In this document: piece by piece, positions 33,901 to 42,545 of the stretch
How the letters are laid out: each line of letters begins with the position of its first letter
How positions within the stretch are numbered: position 1 is the stretch's first letter
From: Chitinophagaceae bacterium
Lineage (GTDB): Bacteria > Bacteroidota > Bacteroidia > Chitinophagales > Chitinophagaceae
DNA length: 64,000 nt
Assembly (NCBI GenBank): GCA_017307755.1
Contig: JAFKGQ010000008.1
Span: 62,001 to 126,000, forward strand
Direction of reading: 5' to 3'
Notes under the pieces: generated by a model
Told to the model about the DNA's origin: nothing
Seen by the model: only the letters and a program-made list of their open reading frames with translations
The model's database searches: none
Program-made: the position numbers and the translations under genes

Positions 33901-34535
33901 GGCGTCACCGTGAATACACGCGAAGAAACCCCTCCCGGAATATTGGAGAACTCTTCCCCATACCAATCCTTTCCGCTGGAAAGGACATTGACGGTGTCCA
34001 GCTCATGAAAAGCCCGCCAGTCGAAACTCGTTACGGCAACATTGGCGCCGGGCAGGCTTCCCTTGCCCGCGATCCTCCTGCCCCCACCCCCGCCAATATT
34101 GATAAAGTAATAGGTCAGCTCGCTATATATATTCTTAATATGTGTAAATCGGCGGTTTACTGAATCTTTTATCCAGTGGTGGGGTCCTGGGGTGTAAAAA
34201 AGAAAATAGTCTCCCTCATTGAAGATCCCATCCCCTCCGTCCTCGATGTCGATGGCATTTTCCCGGAGATCATCCATATAAGGACCATTACAGGGCTCAG
34301 ACAGTACACCGCCACCATTGCCGTACAGCCGGATACCCGCCGAAGCAAGCCCCGTGACATTGACCCCCAGTGACCGCAGGACAGCGGCATCTACCTTGTA
34401 CACGCCGGGCGCGGACACCGCGATCCTGTACCAACTGCCGGAGGCCATGGAACTGGCGGTCGCATACACCCTTTGCGCCCTTACAGGGGGGAGGAGGAGA
34501 CAACTTGCGGCCAAAAATACCCAAATCCTTCTCAT
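30972..34535 (-). CDS. porU: T9SS sortase PorU (C25-like)
   Basis: A 1187-residue surface peptidase with signal peptide (MRRIWVFLAASCLLLPPVRAQ). The gingipain-like catalytic core carries the His in LIWNYTGHGSNSRLSNEDV and the Cys in FITATCDFAPHDNP. The C-terminus is itself a sorting-domain-like end (LNYPNPFTTHTTFWFEHN, then GKLVKSIRR and GVYIYRLRV). PorU removes the sorting domain from cargo and attaches it to anionic lipopolysaccharide. porV lies directly downstream and gldJ is divergent upstream, as in other Bacteroidota. Confidence 0.94.
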   Translation of the reverse strand: MRRIWVFLAASCLLLPPVRAQRVYATASSMASGSWYRIAVSAPGVYKVDAAVLRSLGVNVTGLASAGIRLYGNGGGVLSEPCNGPYMDDLRENAIDIEDGGDGIFNEGDYFLFYTPGPHHWIKDSVNRRFTHIKNIYSELTYYFINIGGGGGRRIAGKGSLPGANVAVTSFDWRAFHELDTVNVLSSGKDWYGEEFSNIPGGVSSRVFTVTPPHAAGGVVFSTVCMARSVGASSRMSLSVNGSAAGALDLPAVTDGSYDVFGRAARTAVPATPTSMGSIAIGLQFTPGGYNAQGWLDWWELSGRGILSLEGFAQLQCRDWSSVGSGRIGAFSLQGADAATRVWDVTDPGTPLNMQGELSGSVFSWNADAGSLHEYVAFNISAKALPVAAGKMGAEGAAAYPYGGTNGDPNGADLGAQGLFTPLPLGKVDNQNLHQPAAIDLLIISDPALSGQAQRLAQFHQQHDRLRTLVVNSNQVYNEFSGGTSDPTALRDYVKMFYDRSGGDSTKRPRYLLLFGSGSFDYKDRLSGNTNKVPVYESGVSLDPLNTYTSDDYFGMLQDAADVNAIDRKNLLDIAIGRIPARTPAEASAVVDKILHYADVKTQGPWRNVVTLVADDGDQNLHFQDAETFAGTIGTGAPAFNENKIYLDAYKQQNTPAGGRYPDVNQAISSGLYNGTLIWNYTGHGSNSRLSNEDVMDQSTVAGFSNPDKLPLFITATCDFAPHDNPLIQSIGAGLLVRPGSGAVALMTTTRLVFAFSNKVINNNYLQLALTPRPDGTYYPLGEAGRLTKNYTYQTQTDAVNNRKFTLLGDPAMTLAFPVYKVKTSAINGKAVGGGPGAAADTLKALNQVSVAGSVTDVNGGPLAGFNGVLYATVYDKPRMATTLGNNSGSYRAEFQVQDNILYKGKVSVSQGNFSFSFVVPKDINYQYGKGKISYYAGSEGGTSGGGGADGKGVFTDVIVGGSGNGTSYTGGPAIQAYLNDEKFVDGGITGANPILLLHLQDSLGINITGTSIGHDITAVLDNNTQNPLVLNGFYEADLNTFKKGTVRYPLPHMTEGEHVLLIKAWNVAGNSGQTSLSFRVVASQRLALTHVLNYPNPFTTHTTFWFEHNRAGEDLSVLVQILTVSGKLVKSIRRTINTPGNRSSEIDWDGRDDYGAKIGRGVYIYRLRVRSTDGSTVDVFQKLYIL

Positions 34536-34717
34536 ACAATCAGTTACTTGGTAAAATCCCCTAACTTTACAGGCGGGGCAACTGTGGATAATTAAGCCCC
34601 GTATTTATAAACGATAAATGGTCGTAGACCACAATATTTGATTGGGGACCACGTTTAATAAGATTACTAATGCCGGCTTTTCCGGCGAGCACAAATTAGG
34701 CTAAAAAGCGTCAATTT

Positions 34718-36259
34718 ATGAATTTGAAAAACCTAGCTATCCTGGCATCAGGCCTCATCCTGGTAGCCTCCTGTAAAAAGAAGCCGGACCAATCCAGCGT
34801 TACGGGATGGAACTACAATGACTCGAAGATGGGCGGCTTCCAGGTTTCCAAAGAAAAAGAGCAGCGTACCGGTCCGGGGCTGGTATTCGTGCAAGGTGGT
34901 ACCTTCACGATGGGCGCTACGCAGGAAGATGTTATGAGGGATTGGAACAACGTACCCAGACGCGTAACAGTAAACTCTTTTTACATCGACCAGACCGAAG
35001 TGGCCAACATCCACTATCGTGAATACCTGTACTGGCTCAATGTAGTATTCGATGCCGATGAGTACAAGGCGGTCCGCGAAGGCGCGCTGCCCGATACCCT
35101 CTGCTGGAGAAGCGAGCTGGCTTACAACGAGCCCATGGTTGAGTACTACTTCCGCCATCCTTCCTACAATTATTATCCCGTAGTAGGGGTCACCTGGAAA
35201 CAAGCACATGACTTCTGTCTGTGGCGTAGTGACCGGGTCAACGAAAAAGCCCTGCTCGACAGAGGCTTTATCAACAAGAATGCCGTAAAGAACCTGCAGG
35301 GTCTGGGTCAGGAGAACTTCAATACTAAGGCGTATCTCCTGGGTGAATACCAGGCTACACCAGACAAGTCCGCCAAGTCTAAAAAGAATGCGCTGAAAAA
35401 TCCCAATGGTACACCCCGTACACAGGTGACCTTTGAGGATGGCATCCTCCTTCCCAACTACCGTCTGCCGACAGAAGCTGAGTGGGAATACGCCGCGCTG
35501 GGATATATCAACCAGAACCCCCTCCCCGGCAAGAATGACAAGAAGCGCGGGGAAGAGTTGATCGCTAATAAACAAGTATATTCCTGGAGCAACAACGTCA
35601 ACGGTCTGCGCGATACGCGTCATGGCAGCTGGCAAGGTACTTTCATGGCCAACTTCAAACGTGGTTCCGGTGACAACATGGGTGTGGCCGGTGGTCTGAA
35701 TGACAACGCCGTATACACTGCTCCCGTCACCTCTTTCTTCCCCAACGGCTTTGGCCTGTATAATATGTCCGGTAATGTCAGCGAGTGGGTAAATGACGTG
35801 TATCGCCCGCTAAACACCCAGGACGTGGAAGACATCTCTCCCTACCGTGGTAATAAATTCGAAACCGTAGACATGGGCAAGGAAGGCAAGGCTGAAAGAG
35901 ATTCCCTGGGTAGGATCAAAATGCGCACGGTCACCGACTCCGAGAGCAAGTCCCGCCGCAACTACCAGAAAGGCGACGTGATCAACTACCTGGATGGTGA
36001 CTCCACTATCTCCGGTATTGCTTACGGCTACGGTAAGACAACGCTCATCAGCAATAAGTCCCGCGTAGTAAAAGGCGGCAGCTGGAACGATCGCGCTTAC
36101 TGGCTGAGCCCCGGCACCCGCCGCTTCCTGGAAGAAGATCAGTCCAACAGCACCATCGGTTTCCGTTGTGCGATGGACCGTGTAGGCAGCCCCGCCGGCA
36201 ATGGACGACAGACGGGTATCAATTACAAACAAAGACGACAGAATACAAGAAAGCAATAA
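34718..36259 (+). CDS. gldJ: T9SS/gliding lipoprotein GldJ
   Basis: A 513-residue lipoprotein; the signal ends in LILVASC with Cys19. A sulfatase-modifying-factor (FGE) fold begins with GLVFVQGGTFTMGATQED and FYIDQTEVANIHYREYLYWL, has LPTEAEWEYAALGY in the centre, and closes with VVKGGSWNDRAYWLSPGTR and STIGFRCAMDRVG. GldJ-type proteins stabilise the T9SS motor and gliding machinery. It could also be called GldK-like; I choose GldJ for its length and its place beside porU. A bidirectional terminator follows. Confidence 0.85.
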   Translation: MNLKNLAILASGLILVASCKKKPDQSSVTGWNYNDSKMGGFQVSKEKEQRTGPGLVFVQGGTFTMGATQEDVMRDWNNVPRRVTVNSFYIDQTEVANIHYREYLYWLNVVFDADEYKAVREGALPDTLCWRSELAYNEPMVEYYFRHPSYNYYPVVGVTWKQAHDFCLWRSDRVNEKALLDRGFINKNAVKNLQGLGQENFNTKAYLLGEYQATPDKSAKSKKNALKNPNGTPRTQVTFEDGILLPNYRLPTEAEWEYAALGYINQNPLPGKNDKKRGEELIANKQVYSWSNNVNGLRDTRHGSWQGTFMANFKRGSGDNMGVAGGLNDNAVYTAPVTSFFPNGFGLYNMSGNVSEWVNDVYRPLNTQDVEDISPYRGNKFETVDMGKEGKAERDSLGRIKMRTVTDSESKSRRNYQKGDVINYLDGDSTISGIAYGYGKTTLISNKSRVVKGGSWNDRAYWLSPGTRRFLEEDQSNSTIGFRCAMDRVGSPAGNGRQTGINYKQRRQNTRKQ

Positions 36260-36265
36260 GATTGA

Positions 36266-36295
36266 AAAAGCCCCGCAAATTGCGGGGCTTTTTTT
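36266..36295 (+). terminator. Bidirectional terminator
   Basis: A 12-pair stem (36266-36277 with 36281-36292), three-base loop, and T run on the plus strand; the A run on the other side makes it work for the convergent VanZ-like gene as well. Confidence 0.85.
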
Positions 36296-36656
36296 ATGAC
36301 CTGATCATCCATATCGTAAAGTAAGCAAAGACGCCTCCCAGGATAGATGCAAATATATCTTTCACATCAAAGACCCTGTGCGGCATCGCCAGTTGCACAA
36401 ATTCATACAGCACCAGTCCCACCACCAGGAAAAAGATCGACCTCCCTATCTCCCGGTCAGTCCCCGGCCTCTTAAAAACCATATACCCAAAGGCCAGCAG
36501 CAGGATCGCCAGGAAATTGGGCAGACAATCCGCTATCCATAATGCAACGTGCTTTTTATAGAGGGAATGACGCAAGGACAATTCTTCATAGAGCGTAAAT
36601 CCAACGATGATGATCAGCATGAGCGCATATACGGGCCTCTTGTCCTTCTTTTCCAT
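36294..36656 (-). CDS. VanZ-like membrane protein
   Basis: A 120-residue protein with about four membrane helices. LPNFLAILLLAFGYMVF and the end YEFVQLAMPHRVFDVKDIF followed by ILGGVFAYF match VanZ-like proteins. The function of stand-alone members is unknown; VanZ proteins affect glycopeptide sensitivity in some bacteria. Confidence 0.75.
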   Translation of the reverse strand: MEKKDKRPVYALMLIIIVGFTLYEELSLRHSLYKKHVALWIADCLPNFLAILLLAFGYMVFKRPGTDREIGRSIFFLVVGLVLYEFVQLAMPHRVFDVKDIFASILGGVFAYFTIWMIRS

Positions 36657-36681
36657 TGGATGACAAATATAACCAATCCCC

Positions 36682-39117
36682 CTACTCTGCCTTCAAACTC
36701 CTCGCCGGACTGGTCACAGCCGCCCGCAAGGCCTGGAAGCTCACCGTCACCAGCGTGATCAACAAAGCCGCAAAACCCGATGCAGCAAAGACCCAACCAG
36801 ATATACCTATCCTATAGTTATAATTCTGCAGCCAATTATGCATAAAATAAAAAGCCAGGGGCATTGCGATCGACAGAGAAATGATCACCAGCAAAAAGAA
36901 TTCTTTTGACAGCAAACCCCAGATGTTGATCACCGAAGCGCCCAGCACTTTACGGATACCCACTTCCCTGGTACGCTGTTCGGCAGTGAACGAGGCAAGA
37001 CCAAATAATCCAAGGGCGGAGATAAAAATAGCAAGCGCCGCAAAAAAACCCGCCAGCTTGCTGATCCTTTCTTCCGATGCAAATTTCGAGGCATAGTCCT
37101 CATCCGCAAACTGGTAGTCAAAAGGTGCGCTGGGGATCAGTCTCTTCATGACAGCCTCTATCTTCGGCAACGCCGTATGCATGGCGACATCAGGCTTAAC
37201 CTTTATAAACATCCAGTTCACCCCGCCATTGTGCCCTTTTTGATAGAACACAATGGGTTTCGTATTCTCATACGGCGACTCCATGATCATATCCTTCACC
37301 ACTCCAAGGATTTTATAATGATACACTTTTGTCCTGTCCATCCACCAGACCCATGTTACATCTGCGCCTACAGGATTCTTCAACCCCATTTCCTTCAGGG
37401 CGGACTCATTGATGACCATGCCCAGCGAATCACCGGCAAATTCCCTGGAGAAGTCCCTACCCTGTACAAATTGCCATCCGATGGTTTTCCCGTATTCCGG
37501 TGAGACGGCCAGCGTACCGAACTGCGGGTCCTTGTTGGGATCTTTCCCCGCCCAGTCAAAACCGCCATTACCAGACGCAATCTCGGTGACCTTACCCATC
37601 GATTCGGCAAATTCCGCCACTACACCCGTATTCAGCAGCTCACGCCGGACCAGATCATATTTCCCATAAAAATCGCCGGACTTCATTCTCATCATGATCA
37701 CCCCCTCCCGGGTATATCCCACCGGCCGGCTTCTGGCATACTGCACTTGTCGCAGTACGATGATCGTACAGTTAATCAGGGCCACCGAAATGGTAAATTG
37801 AAATACGACCAGGACCTTTCGGGGGATCGTAGACTCCCTGCCCAGACGGAAGGAACCTTTCAGCGCCTTTACGGGCTTAAAGGACGAAAGAAAAAGAGCG
37901 GGGTAGCTGCCTGCGATAACACCCGTGATAAAAATAAAGATAATGCTGACCATCCAGAAAAAAGGGCTGCCCCAGGGGATATCCATATGTTTGGCAGCAA
38001 GCTGGTTGAACCAGCCCAGCGATAACACGGTCAGTACAAGCGCGATCAGGAACGAGAGGGTGACGATCGCCAGCGACTCGCAAAAAAATTGAAAGACCAG
38101 TTGTCTTCTCATCGAACCGATGGCCTTCCGTATCCCCACTTCCTGTGCTCTTTTTTCAGAACGGGCCGTGCTCAGGTTCATAAAATTGATACAGGCCAGC
38201 AATAATACGAACGCCCCTATCAGCGACACCAGCCACACCATCCGTCTTACAGACGCATCGGGATTACCCCTGCGGTCATTGCCACGGAGGTGCCAGTCAG
38301 GCATGGGCTCCAGTGTTACCTTTGGATTTACCGACAGCTCTCCCCGGTGGTTCTGATCGTCAAAACCCTTGATATGATCGATCTCGACATTCTCTATCTG
38401 ACGGCTGACAGCGCCAAAGCTTGCACCGGGCTTTATTTCCGCGAACAGTTTTACAAAATGGTTCCACCATTCATTTTTCGCACGCTGTTCTATCCAGTCA
38501 TTTTCACTTACCCATAATGCAAACGGGGCGATAAATTTGACATGGTTAAGCTCTGTGTTCAATGGAAGGTCCTCATAAACGCCCGTAACTTTTACGCTGG
38601 ACTTATTGTTGATAAGGATCAGCTGCCCCACGGGGTCTGCATCTCCAAACAAGGTCTTGGCGGTCGATGCGGAAAGGAGTACGGAATGCAGCTCCCGGAG
38701 CCCACTCCTGCTGCCTTTGATCATTTTTAATGTGAACATATAGGGTGCGTCCTCATCCATATATTGTCCAAGCCGGGATATATTCTTATCCCCAAAAGAA
38801 AGAATACATTCCGGTCCCCAGGACGCCCTGACAAGGTGTTCAAATCGATCGCTATAATTGGTTTTTAATTCATTTGCCAGTGGATAGGACAGCGTCGAGC
38901 TGATAAAGGCCCCCTTCTCGGCCGTCCCGCTGATCGAAACCTTGGCGATACGGTCATAATTCTCATGATACTTGTTAAAGGACAACTCATCGTGCAGCCA
39001 TAGCCCCGTGAGCATGGCGACAGCCATTCCTACGGCAAGGCCGCTGATATTGACAAGGGAAGAAACCCTGTTTTTCAGCAGGCTTCTCCAGGCGATCTTA
39101 AAATAGCTTTTAAACAT
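36682..39117 (-). CDS. MacB/FtsX-type ABC transporter permease (811 residues)
   Basis: An inner-membrane permease with the MacB periplasmic core (about 20-260) and two FtsX domains (about 285-410 and 690-800). NISGLAVGMAVAM marks the first membrane helix, FVLLLACINFMNLSTARSEK the second, and RTREVGIRKVLGAS the third, with the conserved GIRK loop in both halves. Such Bacteroidota proteins are eight-helix export permeases. No ATPase subunit is adjacent. The neighbour upstream is a close paralog. Confidence 0.92.
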   Translation of the reverse strand: MFKSYFKIAWRSLLKNRVSSLVNISGLAVGMAVAMLTGLWLHDELSFNKYHENYDRIAKVSISGTAEKGAFISSTLSYPLANELKTNYSDRFEHLVRASWGPECILSFGDKNISRLGQYMDEDAPYMFTLKMIKGSRSGLRELHSVLLSASTAKTLFGDADPVGQLILINNKSSVKVTGVYEDLPLNTELNHVKFIAPFALWVSENDWIEQRAKNEWWNHFVKLFAEIKPGASFGAVSRQIENVEIDHIKGFDDQNHRGELSVNPKVTLEPMPDWHLRGNDRRGNPDASVRRMVWLVSLIGAFVLLLACINFMNLSTARSEKRAQEVGIRKAIGSMRRQLVFQFFCESLAIVTLSFLIALVLTVLSLGWFNQLAAKHMDIPWGSPFFWMVSIIFIFITGVIAGSYPALFLSSFKPVKALKGSFRLGRESTIPRKVLVVFQFTISVALINCTIIVLRQVQYARSRPVGYTREGVIMMRMKSGDFYGKYDLVRRELLNTGVVAEFAESMGKVTEIASGNGGFDWAGKDPNKDPQFGTLAVSPEYGKTIGWQFVQGRDFSREFAGDSLGMVINESALKEMGLKNPVGADVTWVWWMDRTKVYHYKILGVVKDMIMESPYENTKPIVFYQKGHNGGVNWMFIKVKPDVAMHTALPKIEAVMKRLIPSAPFDYQFADEDYASKFASEERISKLAGFFAALAIFISALGLFGLASFTAEQRTREVGIRKVLGASVINIWGLLSKEFFLLVIISLSIAMPLAFYFMHNWLQNYNYRIGISGWVFAASGFAALLITLVTVSFQALRAAVTSPARSLKAE

Positions 39118-39170
39118 CTGACTTGATTTTAAAGGAATAATTCTTCATACCCGCAACCCGGAAAGCCCGT

Positions 39171-41582
39171 TCACTCCGCCCTCAGGCTTTTTGCGGGATT
39201 GGTCATGGCGGTCCGCACCGCCTGAAAACTGATGGTCGCCAGCGCAATGGCCACCGTCACCCCTCCCGACAAAAGGAATACCCATCCGCTGATGTCTATG
39301 CGATAGACAAAATCCTGCAGCCACTTGTGCATCCCCCACCAGGCAATGGGTGAGGCAATCACAAACGCGATGATCACCAGCTTTACAAAATTCATGGACA
39401 GTAATCCTGCCATCTGGGCCACGGTAGCGCCAAGGACCTTGCGGATCCCGATCTCCTTGCTCCGCTGTTCCGCCATAAAGGCCGACAGGGCAAAAAGACC
39501 CAGACAGGCGATGATCACCGCCAGCACGGAAAAGCTGGTGAAAAGAAGCTCTGTGCGCTGCACATCCGCATACATTTTTGCAAAGCTTTCGTCCATAAAA
39601 ACATAGCGGAATTCCTGATGGGGTGAAAAACTCTTCCACAAGGCGCCGATGCGCCCGATAGCCGCCTTTATGTCGGTGGTATTCACTTTTACGGACATCG
39701 TATTCGCCCAGGATCCGGTGAGCAGGCATAACGGACCTATTTCCTCCCTGGACTCGAAGTTGAAATCCTTTACCACACCGACGATCTGCATTTGCCACTT
39801 GTAGTAGCCAAAACGCTTGCCTAAAGGATCCTTCAACCCAAGCTTTTTTACCATCGTCTCATTCACAATGGCGGAAACCGAGTCGGACCGTAGATGCTCC
39901 GAAAAATTTCTCCCCTGGGCCAGCTGAATACCCATCGTAGGGATATATCGCTCATCTACATTCCAGAATTGTGCCCCCACGCCGGCCTCCTCTTTTTCTT
40001 TACCCTCGTTATACACTGTACCCATATTCCGCTTGCTGCCCTCCACAGGCAGGAAATCACTCAACGTTGCATCCCGTACCCCCGGCACCTTCAACAGCTC
40101 GTCACGGAATGTATGCATCTGTTTGTCCAGCGAGCCTACCCCTTGTACCTGTATCACCTGGTCCTTCTCAAATCCCAGCTTCCTGTTCAAAAGAAAATCC
40201 ATCTGTCCGTGAACAACAAAAGTGGCGATGATCAATATGATGGAAGTAGTGAACTGGAAGACCACCAGCAGGCTCCGGAGTCCTCCATGACGCACGCCCA
40301 GGCTCGCCTGCCCTTTCAACACGTCCACTGGCTTGAAGCTGGAAAGATAGATGGAGGGGTAGATCCCCGCCAGCACACCCACCGCCACTGCCGCACCCGT
40401 CATCGCAGGCGCCAACCACCACTCCCGCCAGGGAAAGATGATGGAGGTGGCAGCCATCTTGTTAAAGAGGGGCAGCAGCAGCCAGGCCAGAACAATCGCC
40501 AACAGAAAAGAAAAAAAACTCAGCACCAGGGATTCCAAAAGGAATTGCCGGATAAGCCCGGTGCGGCGGGAGCCGACCACCTTACGCAATCCCACTTCCT
40601 TAGCCCTGCCCGCACTCCGGGCCGTAGAGAGATTGATAAAATTGATACAGGCCAGCAGCAGGATAAACACTGCCACGGCCCCGAACAACCGTATGAATTT
40701 CATACCCCCCGGCGAATTTATCCCATAGATATGGACATCGCCTATTGGTTGCAGGGAGACACCCATGGTCTTCACCAGTTTTTCCGCATCCTTCATCCCA
40801 TTCTGCGTCCACAACGGCAACAGTTGTCCCCTCCACAGTGTCTTCAATTTATCCGCCATCTGCACAGGGTTGGTGCCCGGCTGCAGCTTCACATAGGTGT
40901 CGTAATTCTGGTTATTCCAATTGTTCTGTTCTCCATTCCAAAGCTCATGTCCTGTCAGGGACAACAAGAAATCATATTGCAGGTGTGTGGTGGACGGCAT
41001 ATCCTCCATGACCCCGCCCACCTTCCAGGGTTTTTTTATATCGTTATTCAGATAGAACAGACGGCCGACGGGATTTTGATGAGGAAAATACTTTTCCGCC
41101 TTGCGGCGGGAAAGGACCATGGTATTGGGTTCGGCCAGGGCTGTGGCGCGGTTGCCGTACACCATAGGTAGTTGCAGCATATCCAGCAGGGACTGGTCGG
41201 CATAGGTGAATCCTTCTTCATATATGTTGTCCTTCTTACCTTCCGGCATCACCTCATTACTGCCTGCGCCCCAGAACAGGGGAAAGGGCATCAGCCGGCC
41301 TGCCAGCTCTATCTGGGGAAAGGTAGCCTTGACCGTCCTGGCAAAGGGCGCCGAGAAGGCAGTCCCTTGTCCAATCTTGCCGTCGTTGCTATACTCGGCG
41401 ATGACCCGGTAGATCCGGTCGGCATCCGGGTAGGATTTGTCATAGCTCAGCTCGTGCCGGATATACAGCGTGATGAGCAGACAGGTCGCGATGCCCAGGG
41501 CAAAACCGCCGATCTTGATAGCAGAATAAAATTTCTGCTTGCTCAGCTGCCGCAGGGCGATGGTAAGGTAATTTTTTAGCAT
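39171..41582 (-). CDS. MacB/FtsX-type ABC transporter permease (803 residues)
   Basis: Same architecture as the following gene: a MacB-type periplasmic region, FILLLACINFINLSTARSAG, and the GLRKVVGSRRT and GIRKVLGATV cytoplasmic loops in the two FtsX halves. The 53-base gap suggests the two are cotranscribed, and the pair probably arose by tandem duplication. The substrate is unknown. The required ATPase must be encoded elsewhere. Confidence 0.92.
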   Translation of the reverse strand: MLKNYLTIALRQLSKQKFYSAIKIGGFALGIATCLLITLYIRHELSYDKSYPDADRIYRVIAEYSNDGKIGQGTAFSAPFARTVKATFPQIELAGRLMPFPLFWGAGSNEVMPEGKKDNIYEEGFTYADQSLLDMLQLPMVYGNRATALAEPNTMVLSRRKAEKYFPHQNPVGRLFYLNNDIKKPWKVGGVMEDMPSTTHLQYDFLLSLTGHELWNGEQNNWNNQNYDTYVKLQPGTNPVQMADKLKTLWRGQLLPLWTQNGMKDAEKLVKTMGVSLQPIGDVHIYGINSPGGMKFIRLFGAVAVFILLLACINFINLSTARSAGRAKEVGLRKVVGSRRTGLIRQFLLESLVLSFFSFLLAIVLAWLLLPLFNKMAATSIIFPWREWWLAPAMTGAAVAVGVLAGIYPSIYLSSFKPVDVLKGQASLGVRHGGLRSLLVVFQFTTSIILIIATFVVHGQMDFLLNRKLGFEKDQVIQVQGVGSLDKQMHTFRDELLKVPGVRDATLSDFLPVEGSKRNMGTVYNEGKEKEEAGVGAQFWNVDERYIPTMGIQLAQGRNFSEHLRSDSVSAIVNETMVKKLGLKDPLGKRFGYYKWQMQIVGVVKDFNFESREEIGPLCLLTGSWANTMSVKVNTTDIKAAIGRIGALWKSFSPHQEFRYVFMDESFAKMYADVQRTELLFTSFSVLAVIIACLGLFALSAFMAEQRSKEIGIRKVLGATVAQMAGLLSMNFVKLVIIAFVIASPIAWWGMHKWLQDFVYRIDISGWVFLLSGGVTVAIALATISFQAVRTAMTNPAKSLRAE

Positions 41583-41681
41583 GGAGATGGTTTTGGTGAG
41601 ACGGGCGCATACAACACCCAGGAGGAAAAGACACCGCCTTTTTAGATATGTTGCATGGTCAGCCTATCAGAACCCAGCCCA

Positions 41682-42413
41682 TTAGAACCGGACACCCAGG
41701 TTGATGCCCGACCGTACCCCCGCCCAGGGGCCCGATGCCTTGATCACGGCCTGGGTGGAGGACTGCACCTGGCCGCTGATGTGGAAGGGCTTGGCATGTA
41801 TGTCATCAAGACTTTGCTGAAGGGATTGCTGATCCTGTTCCGAAAGAGGAGGATTAATGTTATTGGCATGGAGAGTGCCGCTGCAGCCGCCATAGTGCCC
41901 GCCAAGCAACATGATATCCAGCACCACCACCTTCCAGAGCGTATATTGGACCCCGAACATAAGGCCCCCGCTAAATGAGGTCACTTTGCCATCAAATAGC
42001 GCTTGCTCGGTAGTGCCCCCGTTGCCGGTGAATTGTATCGGTGCTGTAAGATCAAAGCTGGTATAACGGCCATAGACAGATATATAGAACCCATGCATAA
42101 GCCCCTTTCCCATATACATCCGGCATTCCGGGGTCAGGGCAAAATTTCCTATTTGAAATTCATCCAGGTTCACTTTGTCGGATTTTATTGATTTTCTGAA
42201 CTGCTTTTTAAACGGCAGATCACCTTTGGACATATATCGCATGCCCAATCCCACCGAAAAGCGCCGGGACAAGGCTCTTTCATATGTCAGATGATAATTT
42301 CTTACGGCCAACGACGAAACATTCAGTTTGATATCGTTCATTTTGTCGTGCTGCGCTTGTGCGGGGAAGTAGTACCCCGACAGGAGAAAGCATAGAAAGG
42401 CTATTTGTTTCAT
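41682..42413 (-). CDS. Predicted outer-membrane beta-barrel protein
   Basis: A 243-residue protein with a signal peptide (MKQIAFLCFLLSGYYFPAQAQ) and alternating strands (LNVSSLAVRNYHLTYERALS, RFSVGLGMRYM and others) ending in GINLGVRF, a typical barrel C-terminus. It resembles DUF3575-like proteins of unknown role. It precedes no obvious partner; murF is divergent. Confidence 0.7.
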   Translation of the reverse strand: MKQIAFLCFLLSGYYFPAQAQHDKMNDIKLNVSSLAVRNYHLTYERALSRRFSVGLGMRYMSKGDLPFKKQFRKSIKSDKVNLDEFQIGNFALTPECRMYMGKGLMHGFYISVYGRYTSFDLTAPIQFTGNGGTTEQALFDGKVTSFSGGLMFGVQYTLWKVVVLDIMLLGGHYGGCSGTLHANNINPPLSEQDQQSLQQSLDDIHAKPFHISGQVQSSTQAVIKASGPWAGVRSGINLGVRF

Positions 42414-42481
42414 ATGTTTAGGGGTGTTTACTATAAATGTACGAATATAAAATAATTGTAATGTAATTTTTAACAATCAAT

Positions 42482-42542
42482 CTTGCCGGGCTATTTTTTT
42501 CAGCAGGCCGGCAGGGATTACCGGCAAGGATTGATACATTTG
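42482..42542 (+). promoter_or_regulatory. murF promoter region with inverted repeat
   Basis: TACATTTG (42535-42542) matches TAnnTTTG and ends three bases before the murF ATG. CTTGCCGG (42482-42489) and CCGGCAAG (42521-42528) form a perfect eight-base inverted repeat over the expected -33 area, a possible operator. No clear -33 box. Confidence 0.45.
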
Positions 42543-42545
42543 CCC

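Noticed and set aside
34748..35635. Minus-strand frame (295 codons) opposite gldJ
   Set aside because: It is antisense to a conserved lipoprotein with a complete FGE fold.
39894..41171. Long plus-strand frame (425 codons) opposite a permease gene
   Set aside because: The minus strand encodes a clear MacB/FtsX permease; the antisense frame is Gln/His/Pro-rich shadow sequence.
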